This document shows, one piece after another, positions 8,346 through 17,436 of a stretch of 64,000 bases of DNA. The DNA is from Pumilibacter intestinalis (lineage in GTDB: Bacteria > Bacillota > Clostridia > Christensenellales > Pumilibacteraceae), in NCBI RefSeq assembly GCF_943193005.1, contig NZ_CALPCH010000002.1, forward strand, positions 1-64,000, given 5' to 3'. Positions within the stretch are counted from its first letter, which is position 1, and the number at the start of each line of letters is the position of its first letter. Made by a program: the position numbers and the translations under genes. The notes under the pieces are model-generated. The model had not been told where the DNA came from, made no database searches, and saw nothing but the letters and a program-made list of their open reading frames with translations.

Positions 8346-9047
8346 ATGGGCAGCTTAACGGAGCTTATAAAAGAGATAATATATCCGAGCGGCATAAAGT
8401 GCATAGTTTGCGGTTGCGAGCTTGATAAAACCGTTCGTAACTGCGTGTGCGATAAGTGCAAGTTGCCTCTTATCACCGAATACTGCACGGTGTGCGGCAG
8501 AGCCGTTCCGCCGCAAAACGCCGTTTGCGACAACTGCAAACAAAGAGAGTATCCTTTTTCGGCGGCGCGTTCGAGTTTTGAGTATAACGGCGGCGCGGCG
8601 AAACTCGTTCACAGGCTCAAATATCGCGACGCGAGATATCTCGCCCCGTATATGGCGGAATACATGGCGGATACCTACTATTCCGCGAATTGGAAGCCGG
8701 ATATAATAACAAGCGTGCCCGTTCACAAGAGCCGCAGGCGCACCCGCGGCTACAATCAATCCGAACTGCTTGCTTGCGAACTCGCTAAGCGCATAGGCAT
8801 AGAGAGCGAGGTTTTGCTCGCAAAGACCGTGAAAACCAAAGACTTGGTAGGACAGTCGCGAGCCGAGCGGGAAGAAACGGTAAAAGACAGTTTTGCGCTG
8901 TCCGAAAAGGCGGACGTGAAAGCAAAGAGCGTTTTGCTTATAGACGACGTGTTTACTACCGGCTCTACGGCGGCGGAGTGCTCGCGCGTACTGATTAAAA
9001 ACGGAGCGGCGGAAGTGTTCGTGCTTACGTTCGCGTCTGTAAAATAA
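8346..9047 (+). CDS. ComF family phosphoribosyltransferase-like protein
   Basis: A 233-residue ComF protein. Paired CxxC zinc knuckles occupy the N terminus (CIVCGCE, CDKCK, CTVCG, CDNCK). The phosphoribosyltransferase-type PRPP loop near the C terminus reads VLLIDDVFTTGSTAAEC. The family motif RRRTRGYNQSELLA is present. ComF relatives act in DNA uptake or recombination. The ATG at 8346 just after ilvE is preferred to an upstream TTG inside ilvE, but its ribosome site is weak. Confidence 0.9.
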   Translation: MGSLTELIKEIIYPSGIKCIVCGCELDKTVRNCVCDKCKLPLITEYCTVCGRAVPPQNAVCDNCKQREYPFSAARSSFEYNGGAAKLVHRLKYRDARYLAPYMAEYMADTYYSANWKPDIITSVPVHKSRRRTRGYNQSELLACELAKRIGIESEVLLAKTVKTKDLVGQSRAEREETVKDSFALSEKADVKAKSVLLIDDVFTTGSTAAECSRVLIKNGAAEVFVLTFASVK

Positions 9048-9062
9048 AAAGGGAGGCTGTAT

Positions 9063-10325
9063 ATGGAACAGGAAACCAAATGCGTACAAAGCGGCTACAC
9101 GCCGGGCAACGGAGAACCGAGGGTGTTGCCTATCTCTATGTCCACCACGTTTAAGTACGATTCCACCGAGGACGTGGGCGACTTGTTCGACCTTAAGAAA
9201 GAAGGCTTTTTTTATACGCGGCTTTCGAATCCCACCGTTGCCGCGGTGGAGGCGAAGATAAACGACCTCGAGGGCGGCGTGGGCGCAATGATGACGAGTT
9301 CGGGGCAGGCGGCAACGTTAATCGCCATAACCAACCTCGCGCAGGCGGGCGACCACATAATATCGGCGAGCGAGGTATACGGCGGCACGGTAAATCTGCT
9401 TGCCGTGACTCTCAAAAAATTCGGTATAGAAACCACGTTTGCGGATATAAATAACGAACGGGAGCTTTCTGCGGCTATTAAAGACAACACCAAACTTATA
9501 TTTGCCGAAACAATCGCCAATCCCGCCGTGACCGTTACCGATATTGAAAAGGCGGCTCGCGTTGCGCACGAGCACAAAATACCGCTCATAATAGATAATA
9601 CGTTCGCAACGCCGGTTATTTGCCGTCCGTTCGATTTCGGAGCGGATATAGTGGTGTATTCCACCTCTAAGTATCTCGACGGGCACGCAGTTGCGCTCGG
9701 CGGCATGATAGTGGACGGCGGGCGTTTCAACTATGCGGCGAGCGGCAAATTCCCGGGACTTACCGAGCCGGACGAGAGCTATCACGGCATAAGCTACACC
9801 CAAACTTTCGGCTCTGCGGCTTACATAACAAAAGCGAGAGTGCAACTCATGCGCGACCTCGGTTCCGCGCCCAGTCCCATGAACGCGTTTTTGTTAAATC
9901 TCGGGCTTGAAACTCTGCATTTGCGCATGCCCGCGCACAGCGAAAACGCGCTCGAGGTTGCGCGGCTGCTCAAGAGCAGTAAAGCGGTAAAATCGGTGCG
10001 CTATCCCGCGCTGTACGGCGATAAGAGTTACGACCTTTGCCGCAAGTACTGCAAAGGGAAAGGAAGCGGAGTGATTTCGTTCGAGCTCGAGTCGCGCGAA
10101 AAAGCCGTGAAATTCATGGACGGATTGCGCCTTGCGGCCGTGGTGGTTCACGTGGCCGACGCTCGCACCTGCGTGTTGCATCCCGCTTCGAGCACTCACC
10201 GCCAACTTACGAACGAGCAACTCGCGGCGGCGGGAATAACCGAGGGCACAATTCGCCTTTCGGTGGGAATAGAGTCTAAAGTGGATATTATGAAAGACAT
10301 AGAACGCGGGCTTAGTAATTTGTGA
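9063..10325 (+). CDS. metY: O-acetylhomoserine sulfhydrylase (Cys/Met metabolism PLP enzyme)
   Basis: A 420-residue enzyme of the Cys/Met metabolism PLP family. The PLP lysine is K203 in STSKYLDGHA, preceded by DNTFATPVICRPFDFGAD. The length and the insertion around 220-260 fit O-acetylhomoserine aminocarboxypropyltransferase, which makes homocysteine from O-acetylhomoserine and sulfide. A gamma-synthase or gamma-lyase activity cannot be excluded by sequence. GGGAGG precedes the ATG. It overlaps the regulator that follows. Confidence 0.88.
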   Translation: MEQETKCVQSGYTPGNGEPRVLPISMSTTFKYDSTEDVGDLFDLKKEGFFYTRLSNPTVAAVEAKINDLEGGVGAMMTSSGQAATLIAITNLAQAGDHIISASEVYGGTVNLLAVTLKKFGIETTFADINNERELSAAIKDNTKLIFAETIANPAVTVTDIEKAARVAHEHKIPLIIDNTFATPVICRPFDFGADIVVYSTSKYLDGHAVALGGMIVDGGRFNYAASGKFPGLTEPDESYHGISYTQTFGSAAYITKARVQLMRDLGSAPSPMNAFLLNLGLETLHLRMPAHSENALEVARLLKSSKAVKSVRYPALYGDKSYDLCRKYCKGKGSGVISFELESREKAVKFMDGLRLAAVVVHVADARTCVLHPASSTHRQLTNEQLAAAGITEGTIRLSVGIESKVDIMKDIERGLSNL

Positions 10326-11395
10326 TGACTCAATTGTTTTTTGAAACCTTAAAAAAGATAAAAGACGCCACGGGATTGGACACGGCGGTTTTTGCGCCCG
10401 ACGGAACGGTTGCGTTTCGCTCGTCGGGCGGTTTAACCGTGGATACGGAGCGCGTAAAAGAAACCGCGCGGGTTGTTCAGTATCCCGACTGCGGCATAAC
10501 CGTTGTGCCGCTTGCGAGCGGGCATAAAGCGGTGCTGTTCGGTTGCGGCGAGGAGTATCGAAACTACGCCGAATTTATAAAGGCGTTGTGCGGCGGCGCG
10601 GCGGAGCCCGTAAGAGAGCTTACGCACGCCGAAAAACTCAAGATGTATTTGCTCGGGGAACTCGGAGAAAAGGAAGCCGAGGAGCTTGCCCGCAAGTATT
10701 CGGGGCCGTTCGACGGCTACGTGCTCACGCTCGTTACCGACCTAAAGAGCAAACTCGACGAACTGAGAAACTTTTTGGAAACCATGCGAGAGTCGGGCGA
10801 TATAATAGTTCCGTTCGACGACAGGAGCGTTGCTTTTATAAAGCGTTGCGGCGAGGAAGACGAATACCAGTCCGCAACCGATTTCGCGTTTACGCTGTAC
10901 GACAACATAAAAGAAGAGCTTAGAGTGGATTTTGTGATAAACGTGGGCGGCACGGCTCATTCTTTTTCGGAGCTGGGGTTGTATTTCGGGCATTGCGCGC
11001 TTGCTTACGAATTCGGCAAAATGCTTTCGCCGAACGGCAAAATATACTCATACAAAGAATACATCATGATGAAATTGTTGAGCGAAGTTCCTCGGGAGTC
11101 GCTCGCGCGTTATCTCGACACCATGCTTGACCGCGACAGTACCGATATACTCGACGACTCCGAACTTATGAACACCGCCGAAGAGTTTTTGAAAAACTCG
11201 CTGAACATATCGGAAACGAGCAGGAGCATGTATATGCACCGCAACACTTTAATTTACAGGCTCGACAAAATAGAGAAAGCCACGGGACTCAATCTGCGCC
11301 ATTTCAACGACGCCGTGGCTTTTAGGTTGCTTACCATACTTAACAAGCTCGTTAAAAACAAGCAGGGAACGGATAAGCGTAAAGACGTCAATTAG
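10322..11395 (+). CDS. PucR/CdaR-type transcriptional regulator
   Basis: A 357-residue regulator ending in the HTH_30 domain of the PucR/CdaR group, seen as ISETSRSMYMHRNTLIYRL near residues 297-315. The central region resembles the GGDEF-like domain of CdaR proteins. The N terminus may be a sensory domain but is not recognised. The start is GTG 10322 or ATG 10325, both overlapping the metY stop, so it is translationally coupled to metY. The target is unknown; control of metY or the upstream operon is an inference. Confidence 0.8.
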   Translation: MMTQLFFETLKKIKDATGLDTAVFAPDGTVAFRSSGGLTVDTERVKETARVVQYPDCGITVVPLASGHKAVLFGCGEEYRNYAEFIKALCGGAAEPVRELTHAEKLKMYLLGELGEKEAEELARKYSGPFDGYVLTLVTDLKSKLDELRNFLETMRESGDIIVPFDDRSVAFIKRCGEEDEYQSATDFAFTLYDNIKEELRVDFVINVGGTAHSFSELGLYFGHCALAYEFGKMLSPNGKIYSYKEYIMMKLLSEVPRESLARYLDTMLDRDSTDILDDSELMNTAEEFLKNSLNISETSRSMYMHRNTLIYRLDKIEKATGLNLRHFNDAVAFRLLTILNKLVKNKQGTDKRKDVN

Positions 11396-11624
11396 TTTGC
11401 GCCGTTATGAAATATTTGGCGAGTTTGCCGAAAATTTCCGCCGAAGCTATATCGGATACGGGAGCAAGTCCTTGCGGGGCTTGCTTTTTTTGTTCCATAG
11501 CCATGTTCATCACGGTGCCTATATCCGGCTTTTCGCCGTGCGCGAATTTCATGAGCGTGTTCATTTTATCGCCGCCCACGCCCGATTTGCTCATAAGCAG
11601 CGGCAATATAGAACTTAAATCCAT
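11388..11624 (-). CDS. Small hypothetical protein A (78 aa)
   Basis: I do not recognise this family. The 78-residue protein is Met-rich and probably helical, with a hydrophobic start (MDLSSILPLLMSKSG) and a Lys/Gln-rich centre. A consensus AGGAGG stands 8 nt before the ATG at 11622-11624, which supports translation. It is divergent from small protein B at 11699 and overlaps the end of the PucR-type gene by 8 nt tail to tail. Confidence 0.6.
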   Translation of the reverse strand: MDLSSILPLLMSKSGVGGDKMNTLMKFAHGEKPDIGTVMNMAMEQKKQAPQGLAPVSDIASAEIFGKLAKYFITAQTN

Positions 11625-11698
11625 TAAACGTACCTCCTCGCTATCACTATTATGTATATGACGGCATATCTATAATAGTAACGGAGGAGCGAAAAATT

Positions 11699-11950
11699 AT
11701 GAAACAATTACGCGGATACGAAGCTAAAGGCAAAAGCAGTCGGGCGGATATGCTGTACGGCGAGGCGATGCGCAAGTACGGCAATCTCGGCGAAGACGCG
11801 CTCATAAGCAAACTCATGGAAATGGTGCAGGAGCAAAAACGCAACGGCACGTTCGACGAAGTGCAGCTGCTCGGCTTTGTGAACACTGTTTCGCCGCATC
11901 TCAACTCGCAGCAAAGAGCAAAACTCGAAAGTCTGCTCGGCATGCTTTAA
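11699..11950 (+). CDS. Small hypothetical protein B (83 aa)
   Basis: Not recognised. The 83-residue soluble protein is predicted helical, with a basic N terminus and a C-terminal amphipathic stretch (SPHLNSQQRAKLESLLGML). GGAGGAG precedes the ATG, and a TATAAT lies at about 11670. It is divergent from small protein A with a 74-nt shared control region and ends 13 nt before the cysteine desulfurase stop. Confidence 0.6.
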   Translation: MKQLRGYEAKGKSSRADMLYGEAMRKYGNLGEDALISKLMEMVQEQKRNGTFDEVQLLGFVNTVSPHLNSQQRAKLESLLGML

Positions 11951-11963
11951 CGCGCAAAAATTC

Positions 11964-13115
11964 TTACATACGGTTGTTTTTTTCGGTTTCGGCAAGCTCG
12001 CGCACCGCACGCAGGAAAAAGTCGGCTTCGCCGAAGGTGTTGTCGCTCGATACCGAGGCGCGAATTATTCCGCTGTCTAAAGTTTTCAAGTGGCGGTGAA
12101 CGAGGGGAGCGCAGTGAAGCCCGCCGCGCACGGCTATATCGTAGTGCGAGCTTAAAATATTGCTTGCTTCCATAGAGCCAATGCCGTCTATGTTAAAACT
12201 TATCAGTCCGTTATACGTATCGGGCGCGGTAAACACCGTTACGCCGCGAGTTTTCTTTATGCCGTCGAGTATGTACGCGCTGAGTTCCCGCAGTTTGCGC
12301 CGCTTTTCGGCGCGTGTTTTTTGGTTGTGCACTATCGCCGCGCTGAGAGCGGCTATTGCGGGAGTGGGGAGAGTGCCGCTCTCGAGAGCTTCGGGCAGTT
12401 CGAGAGGCTGAAACACGTTTTCGGACTGCGTTCCCGTGCCGCCGTATAAAGTGGGGCGGATATCCGTGCCCGCGCCGAGCGCGAGTATTCCCACGCCCTG
12501 AATGGCGCACAAGCCTTTGTGCGGAGCTACGGCAAGATAGTCTATGTGTTGCTCGCGCATATCTATATCGCCGTATCCCACGCTTTGCGCACCGTCTACA
12601 AGGAATTTAATTCCGCGACTGCGGCAAAATTTGCCTATTTCGTCTATGTTGTTAATCGCGCCCGTTACGTTGCTTATATGATTTACGGCAACCAAGTAGG
12701 TGCGGCTCGTCACGGCGCGTTCTATTTCCTTTGCGGTTATTACGCCGCGTTCGTTTGGCTCCGCTATGCTGACCGTAATGCGCCCCGCACGCTGAAGCTC
12801 GAACAGCGGTCGTAAAACGCTGTTGTGCTCGAGCGCGGTGGTAACCACGTTGCCGCCGCTTATAACCGTGCCGAGTATAGCCATGTTGAGCGCCTGCGTG
12901 CAACCCGACGTAAAAATTATCCGTTCGGGTTCGCCCACGCCGAGCATATCCGCCGCCTTTTTGCGGGTGGAATATACGAGCATGCCCGCGCTTACCGACA
13001 GGCTGTGTCCGCTTCTGCCCGGGTTTGCGCTCAAATGCCGTATGGCGTTTACCACCGCGTTCACAACGCAATCGGGCTTAACGCCGCTTGTTGCCGAGTT
13101 GTCGAAATAAATCAT
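11964..13115 (-). CDS. Cysteine desulfurase family protein
   Basis: A 383-residue class V PLP enzyme of the cysteine desulfurase / selenocysteine lyase type, which takes sulfur or selenium from Cys or Sec. The start MIYFDNSATS is preceded by AAAGGCGG; upstream in-frame codons are non-coding. The PLP site is in VAPHKGLCAIQGVG, and the catalytic cysteine is in RGGLHCAPLVHRHL. Related enzymes often lie in one operon with a DUF3343 protein. Here the DUF3343 gene is adjacent but divergent. No selD or selU gene is in the window. Confidence 0.9.
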   Translation of the reverse strand: MIYFDNSATSGVKPDCVVNAVVNAIRHLSANPGRSGHSLSVSAGMLVYSTRKKAADMLGVGEPERIIFTSGCTQALNMAILGTVISGGNVVTTALEHNSVLRPLFELQRAGRITVSIAEPNERGVITAKEIERAVTSRTYLVAVNHISNVTGAINNIDEIGKFCRSRGIKFLVDGAQSVGYGDIDMREQHIDYLAVAPHKGLCAIQGVGILALGAGTDIRPTLYGGTGTQSENVFQPLELPEALESGTLPTPAIAALSAAIVHNQKTRAEKRRKLRELSAYILDGIKKTRGVTVFTAPDTYNGLISFNIDGIGSMEASNILSSHYDIAVRGGLHCAPLVHRHLKTLDSGIIRASVSSDNTFGEADFFLRAVRELAETEKNNRM

Positions 13116-13255
13116 GTTTTTACCGCCTTTTCGAGTGCGCTGCGACAAACCTTTTTTGCGCACTTTTTGCGAAATTATAATATAATGTAGTATATTATAC
13201 TTAAGTAGGCTACGCAATATCACTGATTTTGTCGTACAAAAGGAGAACGAAAAAC

Positions 13256-13498
13256 ATGTATTTGTTTGCTTTTCGCAGTCGCACGCGCTCTATGAGGCTG
13301 TACGACCTGTTGCGCTCGGGCGGAGTGGAGTGCGAGATAATAAACACCCCGCGCGAAGTGTCGGCGTCGTGCGGGCTTAGCGTGCGCGTGCCCGATACCG
13401 ATATAGACCGCGCAATGGGAATATACGAGTATTACCGCTTAGACGCCTTGATAGGCGTGTTTTATACCGACGGCAACGGCTATAAGAGATACAGATAG
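13256..13498 (+). CDS. DUF3343 (putative Se/S carrier-like) protein
   Basis: An 80-residue DUF3343 protein with the compact pattern MYLFAFRSRTRSM, LRSGGVECEIINTPREVSAS, CGLSVRV. The Cys in SCGLS is the conserved candidate carrier residue. AAGGAG precedes the ATG at 13256. The family is associated with cysteine desulfurase-like proteins and may carry sulfur or selenium. It is divergent from the desulfurase gene and followed by a strong terminator. Confidence 0.82.
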   Translation: MYLFAFRSRTRSMRLYDLLRSGGVECEIINTPREVSASCGLSVRVPDTDIDRAMGIYEYYRLDALIGVFYTDGNGYKRYR

Positions 13499-13501
13499 AA
13501 A

Positions 13502-13533
13502 AAAGCCTTGCCCTTTTGGGGCAAGGCTTTTTT
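13502..13533. terminator. Bidirectional rho-independent terminator
   Basis: GCCTTGCCC (13505-13513) pairs with GGGCAAGGC (13519-13527) around a 5-nt loop. A-runs and T-runs on both sides let it serve the DUF3343 gene (+) and the sugar operon (-). Confidence 0.9.
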
Positions 13534-13534
13534 T

Positions 13535-14491
13535 CTAAATCCACCAAGCGGCGGCTGTGTTCGCTTCCTTTATTATAATGCCTTTGAGATATTCCACTGC
13601 TTTTATGAGTCCTTCTTGGGGCGGCATAAGACTGTCTTCGTGCTCTATTGATATAGGTCCGTCGTAGCCTACGGCGGCGAGCGCGCTTATTATCTTTTTC
13701 CAGTCGCCGTTGCCGTAACCCACGGTGCGGAACACCCAACTGCGGCGCAAAACGTCGGCGTAAGACTTTGTGTCGAGCACGCCGTTCACTTTCGCGTTGG
13801 CGGAGTCTATCGCCGTGTCTTTGGCGTGGAAGAAATGTATTGCGTCTTTCAGTTCTTTGATTGCGCCTACTATGTCGACTCCCTGCCAAATGAGGTGCGA
13901 GGGGTCGAGATTTGCGCCCACCGATTTGCCTACGGCTTCGCGAAGTCTTAGCATGCTTTCAACGCCGTACACCATAAAGCCGGGGTGCATTTCCAAACAT
14001 ATCTTAACGCCTTCGCTCTCTGCTATGCGTGCAATATTTTTCCAGTAGGGGATTAGTACCTCGTTCCATTGCCATTCGAGGAGGTCGGAGAAATCGTTGG
14101 GCCACGGGCAGGTAATCCAGTTGGGGCATGACGAGGTTTTATCGCCGGGGCAACCCGAGAAAGTCACCACTTTGTCCGTGCCGAGCTTTTTAGCCGTGCG
14201 TATTGCCGCGGTGAGCTCGTCGGTGGCTTTCTTTGCGATTTCTTTATCGGGGTTAACGCCGTTGCCGTGCACCGACAGGGCGGAAACGGTCATTTCGTTT
14301 TTATCGAACGCCGCCTTAACGCTCTCGAGCGCGGCTTTGTCTTTGCTTATTACGTTTATATCGGCATGCGCCGTGCCGGGGAAGCCGCCGCAACCGAGTT
14401 CCATTTGCTCAACTCCCAAACCGTGCAAAAACGCAAGCGCGTCGCCAAGGTTCATATCTGCGAGAACGGGACTGAAAACTCCGAGTTTCAT
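13535..14491 (-). CDS. Sugar phosphate isomerase/epimerase family TIM-barrel protein (last gene of sugar operon)
   Basis: A 318-residue AP_endonuc_2 (xylose isomerase-like) TIM barrel. The metal ligands are visible in order: KICLEMHPG, NLDPSHLIW, FFHAKDT and SIEHEDS. Such proteins isomerise or epimerise keto-sugars, or cleave 3-keto-glycosides when paired with Gfo/Idh/MocA dehydrogenases. It lies downstream of one such dehydrogenase with its own GAAGG site, and is the last gene before the shared terminator. The substrate is not readable. Confidence 0.88.
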   Translation of the reverse strand: MKLGVFSPVLADMNLGDALAFLHGLGVEQMELGCGGFPGTAHADINVISKDKAALESVKAAFDKNEMTVSALSVHGNGVNPDKEIAKKATDELTAAIRTAKKLGTDKVVTFSGCPGDKTSSCPNWITCPWPNDFSDLLEWQWNEVLIPYWKNIARIAESEGVKICLEMHPGFMVYGVESMLRLREAVGKSVGANLDPSHLIWQGVDIVGAIKELKDAIHFFHAKDTAIDSANAKVNGVLDTKSYADVLRRSWVFRTVGYGNGDWKKIISALAAVGYDGPISIEHEDSLMPPQEGLIKAVEYLKGIIIKEANTAAAWWI

Positions 14492-14508
14492 TGCTGTGTT
14501 ACCTTCGT

Positions 14509-15591
14509 TTAGTCGAAATAGTACGGCTTGCCCGTTTTGGCCGACGTGTATATGCCTTCGAGTATGCGGGTTACAACCGCCGCTTGCTCGGGCAGAACGT
14601 AAAGTTTGCCTTTGCCGAGTACTGCGTTTACAAACGTGCGAGCTTCTGCGTCGCCCGACGATTGAGCTTTGCCGTCGAAGAACGCAACGCCGCCCGCAGA
14701 GAAATCGGGGGTTTCAATGTATTGAGCGTTGTTTTTCACGCCGTTGAGTTCGAGCTTTTCTCCGCGCTTAATGGTTGCGCCCGCCTTTGTGCCGCAAAGA
14801 GTTACGGCGGCTTCGCGCACGTCGGTTATGTTGAGAGCCCAGCTTGAGTCCACTTTTACCGTTGCGCCGTTTTTCATCACCACGAAACCGAACGCAGAGT
14901 CTTCCACCGTGAATTTCTCGGGGTCCCATTCGCCGAAAGCGTTTGCCGTTTCTTTGTCGTTGTTGAGCTTATGATAAACGCTTCCGCAAGCGTATAAAGG
15001 CTCGTAGTTGTTCATCATGAACAGCGCGAGGTCGAGCGCGTGAGTGCCAATGTCTATGAGCGGACCGCCGCCCTGTTTTTCCTCGTCGAGGAATACGCCC
15101 CAGGTGGGCACCGCTCTGCGGCGTATCGCGTGCGCGGTTGCTACGTATATCTCGCCGAGATTGCCTTTGTCGCACTCCTTTTTGAGATAAACGGCGTCGC
15201 TGCGGTAACGGTTTTGATAGCCTATGGTGAGCAGTTTTCCCGACTTGTCGCGAGCCTCTATCATTTTCTGCGCTTCGGCGTAGTTCATCGCCATGGGCTT
15301 TTCGCACATTACGTGTTTGCCCGCGTTGAGAGCGGCTACGCTTATCTCGCAGTGAGAGCAGTTCGGGGTGCAAACGAATACCGCGTCAAGTTCGCGTTTT
15401 ATAAGCTCGCGATAATCTTCGGTTACGAACGCCTTGCCGTCGGCGTATTCTTTGTTGGCTTTGTCGGCTCGGTCTTTTATTATATCGCAAAATGCCGCAA
15501 ATTCAACTTCCTCGATTTGTTTGAGGGCGGGTAGATGTTTGCCGTTGGCTATGCCGCCGCAACCTACAATTCCTACTTTCAACTTTTTCAT
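14509..15591 (-). CDS. Gfo/Idh/MocA family oxidoreductase 1
   Basis: A 360-residue NAD(P)-dependent sugar dehydrogenase. The N-terminal Rossmann motif is GIVGCGGIANGKHLP, followed by the family's CEKPMA motif (KHVMCEKPMAMNYAEA). The catalytic region contains GGGPLIDIGTHALDL. AAGGAG precedes the ATG. It oxidises or reduces a hydroxyl of a sugar or cyclitol; C3 oxidation is suggested by the operon but not proven. Confidence 0.9.
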   Translation of the reverse strand: MKKLKVGIVGCGGIANGKHLPALKQIEEVEFAAFCDIIKDRADKANKEYADGKAFVTEDYRELIKRELDAVFVCTPNCSHCEISVAALNAGKHVMCEKPMAMNYAEAQKMIEARDKSGKLLTIGYQNRYRSDAVYLKKECDKGNLGEIYVATAHAIRRRAVPTWGVFLDEEKQGGGPLIDIGTHALDLALFMMNNYEPLYACGSVYHKLNNDKETANAFGEWDPEKFTVEDSAFGFVVMKNGATVKVDSSWALNITDVREAAVTLCGTKAGATIKRGEKLELNGVKNNAQYIETPDFSAGGVAFFDGKAQSSGDAEARTFVNAVLGKGKLYVLPEQAAVVTRILEGIYTSAKTGKPYYFD

Positions 15592-15633
15592 TTCTTTTTA
15601 CTCCTTGATTATTTGTATTTTATAAAATTTTCG

Positions 15634-16344
15634 TTATTTTTCGTCGGCTTCGAGCATGGGGCAGTCGAGCGGGGTTTTTCTTATATCGGGGTTGTATGCC
15701 CACCGCACGGCGTTGCGTAAAATTTTCTTTACGTTTTCGTCGCGGTAGGTGGGGTGCGTTTCGTGTCCGGGTTGGAAATAGAACACTTTTCCCAGTCCGC
15801 GCCTGTAGGTTACGCCGCTGCGGAACACGTTGCCGCCCTTGAACCAACCTATAAATACGGTTTCGTCGGGCTCGGGAATATCGAAAGGCTCGCTGTACGT
15901 TTCTTCGTGCTCGAGCACCGTGCAAACCGGCACGCCGTTTGCTATGGGGTGGGCGGGCGACACCGTCCAAAGGCGTTCGCGTTCCGCCGCTTCGCGCCAC
16001 CCGAGAGTGCACGTGGTGCCCATAAGAGCAATGAACGGCTTAGACATATGCGCCGAATGAAGAAAAATAATTCCCATGCCGCGAAGAACTCGGCTCTTTA
16101 TCTTCTCAACGAGTTCGTCGCTTACGTCGCCGTGATGACAGTGCCCCCACCATATTAGCACGTCGGTTTTCTCGAGCAACTCGTCGGATAATCCTTGATG
16201 AGGCATTTCCATGGTTACGGCCGTTACGCTTACGTCTTTGCCCTCTACGGCTTGCTTTATGGCTTCGTGCATTGTTTTAGGGTAGGCAGCTTTGACTGCG
16301 CCGTTGTCCTGCCCCTTAAATTCGTTCCAAACGGTTACGTTCAT
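15634..16344 (-). CDS. ThuA domain protein (trehalose utilisation-like)
   Basis: A 236-residue ThuA protein of the class I glutamine amidotransferase-like fold. Landmarks are VWNEFKGQ, DVLIWWGHCHHGDV, GIIFLHSAHMSKPF, HEETYSEPFDIPEPDE and KVFYFQPGHETHPTY. ThuA of rhizobia works in the 3-keto route of trehalose or sucrose use with a Gfo/Idh/MocA protein (ThuB). AAAGGAG precedes the start. It lies between the two dehydrogenases. Confidence 0.9.
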   Translation of the reverse strand: MNVTVWNEFKGQDNGAVKAAYPKTMHEAIKQAVEGKDVSVTAVTMEMPHQGLSDELLEKTDVLIWWGHCHHGDVSDELVEKIKSRVLRGMGIIFLHSAHMSKPFIALMGTTCTLGWREAAERERLWTVSPAHPIANGVPVCTVLEHEETYSEPFDIPEPDETVFIGWFKGGNVFRSGVTYRRGLGKVFYFQPGHETHPTYRDENVKKILRNAVRWAYNPDIRKTPLDCPMLEADEK

Positions 16345-16368
16345 GTTTGTTGCTCCTTTTTATTTTTT

Positions 16369-17436
16369 TTATAAATTTTTAAGTTCGTCTTTTATAACTT
16401 TGTTTTCTTTGCTCGAAATTGCGCACAGCTCCATTATTCGCAGTATTTTGCGCACGCTTTCGTTGCTTACTATCGGCTTTTCTTTTCCGCGAACGGCGGC
16501 AACGAAATTCTTGTAAAACGCGTCGCCGTCCACGCTCGGGGCGGGAATATCCGATTCGGAAACGCTGTCGTGCGGGCGGTAAGCCATGGTTTTGGTGAAT
16601 CCGTTGCCCGCCTTAATTCCCACTATTTCCACCTCTTTGCCGTATACGGGCAAAATAATCTTTCCGTTTAAGTCCCAATCGTTTATTACGGCAGTGCCGT
16701 CTCTGCCGTATATTATCCAGCGCGGCATGGGCGTGAAAGTGTTGGTGTCTACGCGCACGTTTACGGTAAGGTCGTTTTCGAACCCTATCTGCGCGTCGAA
16801 TCCGTCGTCTACGTCAAACCCGAGCGCGTGCGAGTATTTGCAATACAGCGAAAGCGGCTTTTCCTTTATAAAGTCAAATATTTGGTCGAGCAGGTGAACG
16901 CCCCAGTCGAGCATCATGCCGCCGCCCTGTTCGGGGAGTTTGCGCCAGCCGCCGGGTATGCCGTTCGCCCCGCAAACGTGCGAGTCTATGCGGTAAATTT
17001 TACCGAGCTTTCCGCCGTTTATTATGTTTTGCACGGCAATGTAGTCGGCGTCCCACCTGCGGTTTTGGTGAACTTCCAACACAACTTTGTTTTTTATGGC
17101 TGCCGCCGTCATTTCGTCCAATTCCTCGCACGAGAGCGCGACGGGCTTTTCGCAAATTACGTGCTTGCCCGCGTTTGCGGCGGCAACGGCGTAAGGGCGG
17201 TGCCAATCGTTGGGCGTGGCTATAAGCACGGCTTCGGTTTGCGGGTCGGCAAACAACGCTTCGGCGGAGGGGTAGGCGGTCATGCCGTCTTTTGCAGCCG
17301 CTTGCATGCGCTTTTCGTCGGTGTCGAACGCGCCTACGAATTTCACAAGCCCGAGTTTGGACAGGCGCGAGAAATGATATCCCGCCATGCCGCCGTAGCC
17401 GAGTATGCTCATTTTAAGCGGTTTGGAGCTGTTCAT
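16369..17436 (-). CDS. Gfo/Idh/MocA family oxidoreductase 2
   Basis: A 355-residue dehydrogenase. The Rossmann motif is ILGYGGMAGYHFSRL, and the family motif is KHVICEKPVALSCEEL. The catalytic domain contains QGGGMMLDWGVHLLDQ. It is only modestly similar to the neighbour at 14509-15591, so the two probably act on different intermediates or positions. It overlaps the first gene of the operon by 4 nt, showing tight coupling. Confidence 0.9.
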   Translation of the reverse strand: MNSSKPLKMSILGYGGMAGYHFSRLSKLGLVKFVGAFDTDEKRMQAAAKDGMTAYPSAEALFADPQTEAVLIATPNDWHRPYAVAAANAGKHVICEKPVALSCEELDEMTAAAIKNKVVLEVHQNRRWDADYIAVQNIINGGKLGKIYRIDSHVCGANGIPGGWRKLPEQGGGMMLDWGVHLLDQIFDFIKEKPLSLYCKYSHALGFDVDDGFDAQIGFENDLTVNVRVDTNTFTPMPRWIIYGRDGTAVINDWDLNGKIILPVYGKEVEIVGIKAGNGFTKTMAYRPHDSVSESDIPAPSVDGDAFYKNFVAAVRGKEKPIVSNESVRKILRIMELCAISSKENKVIKDELKNL

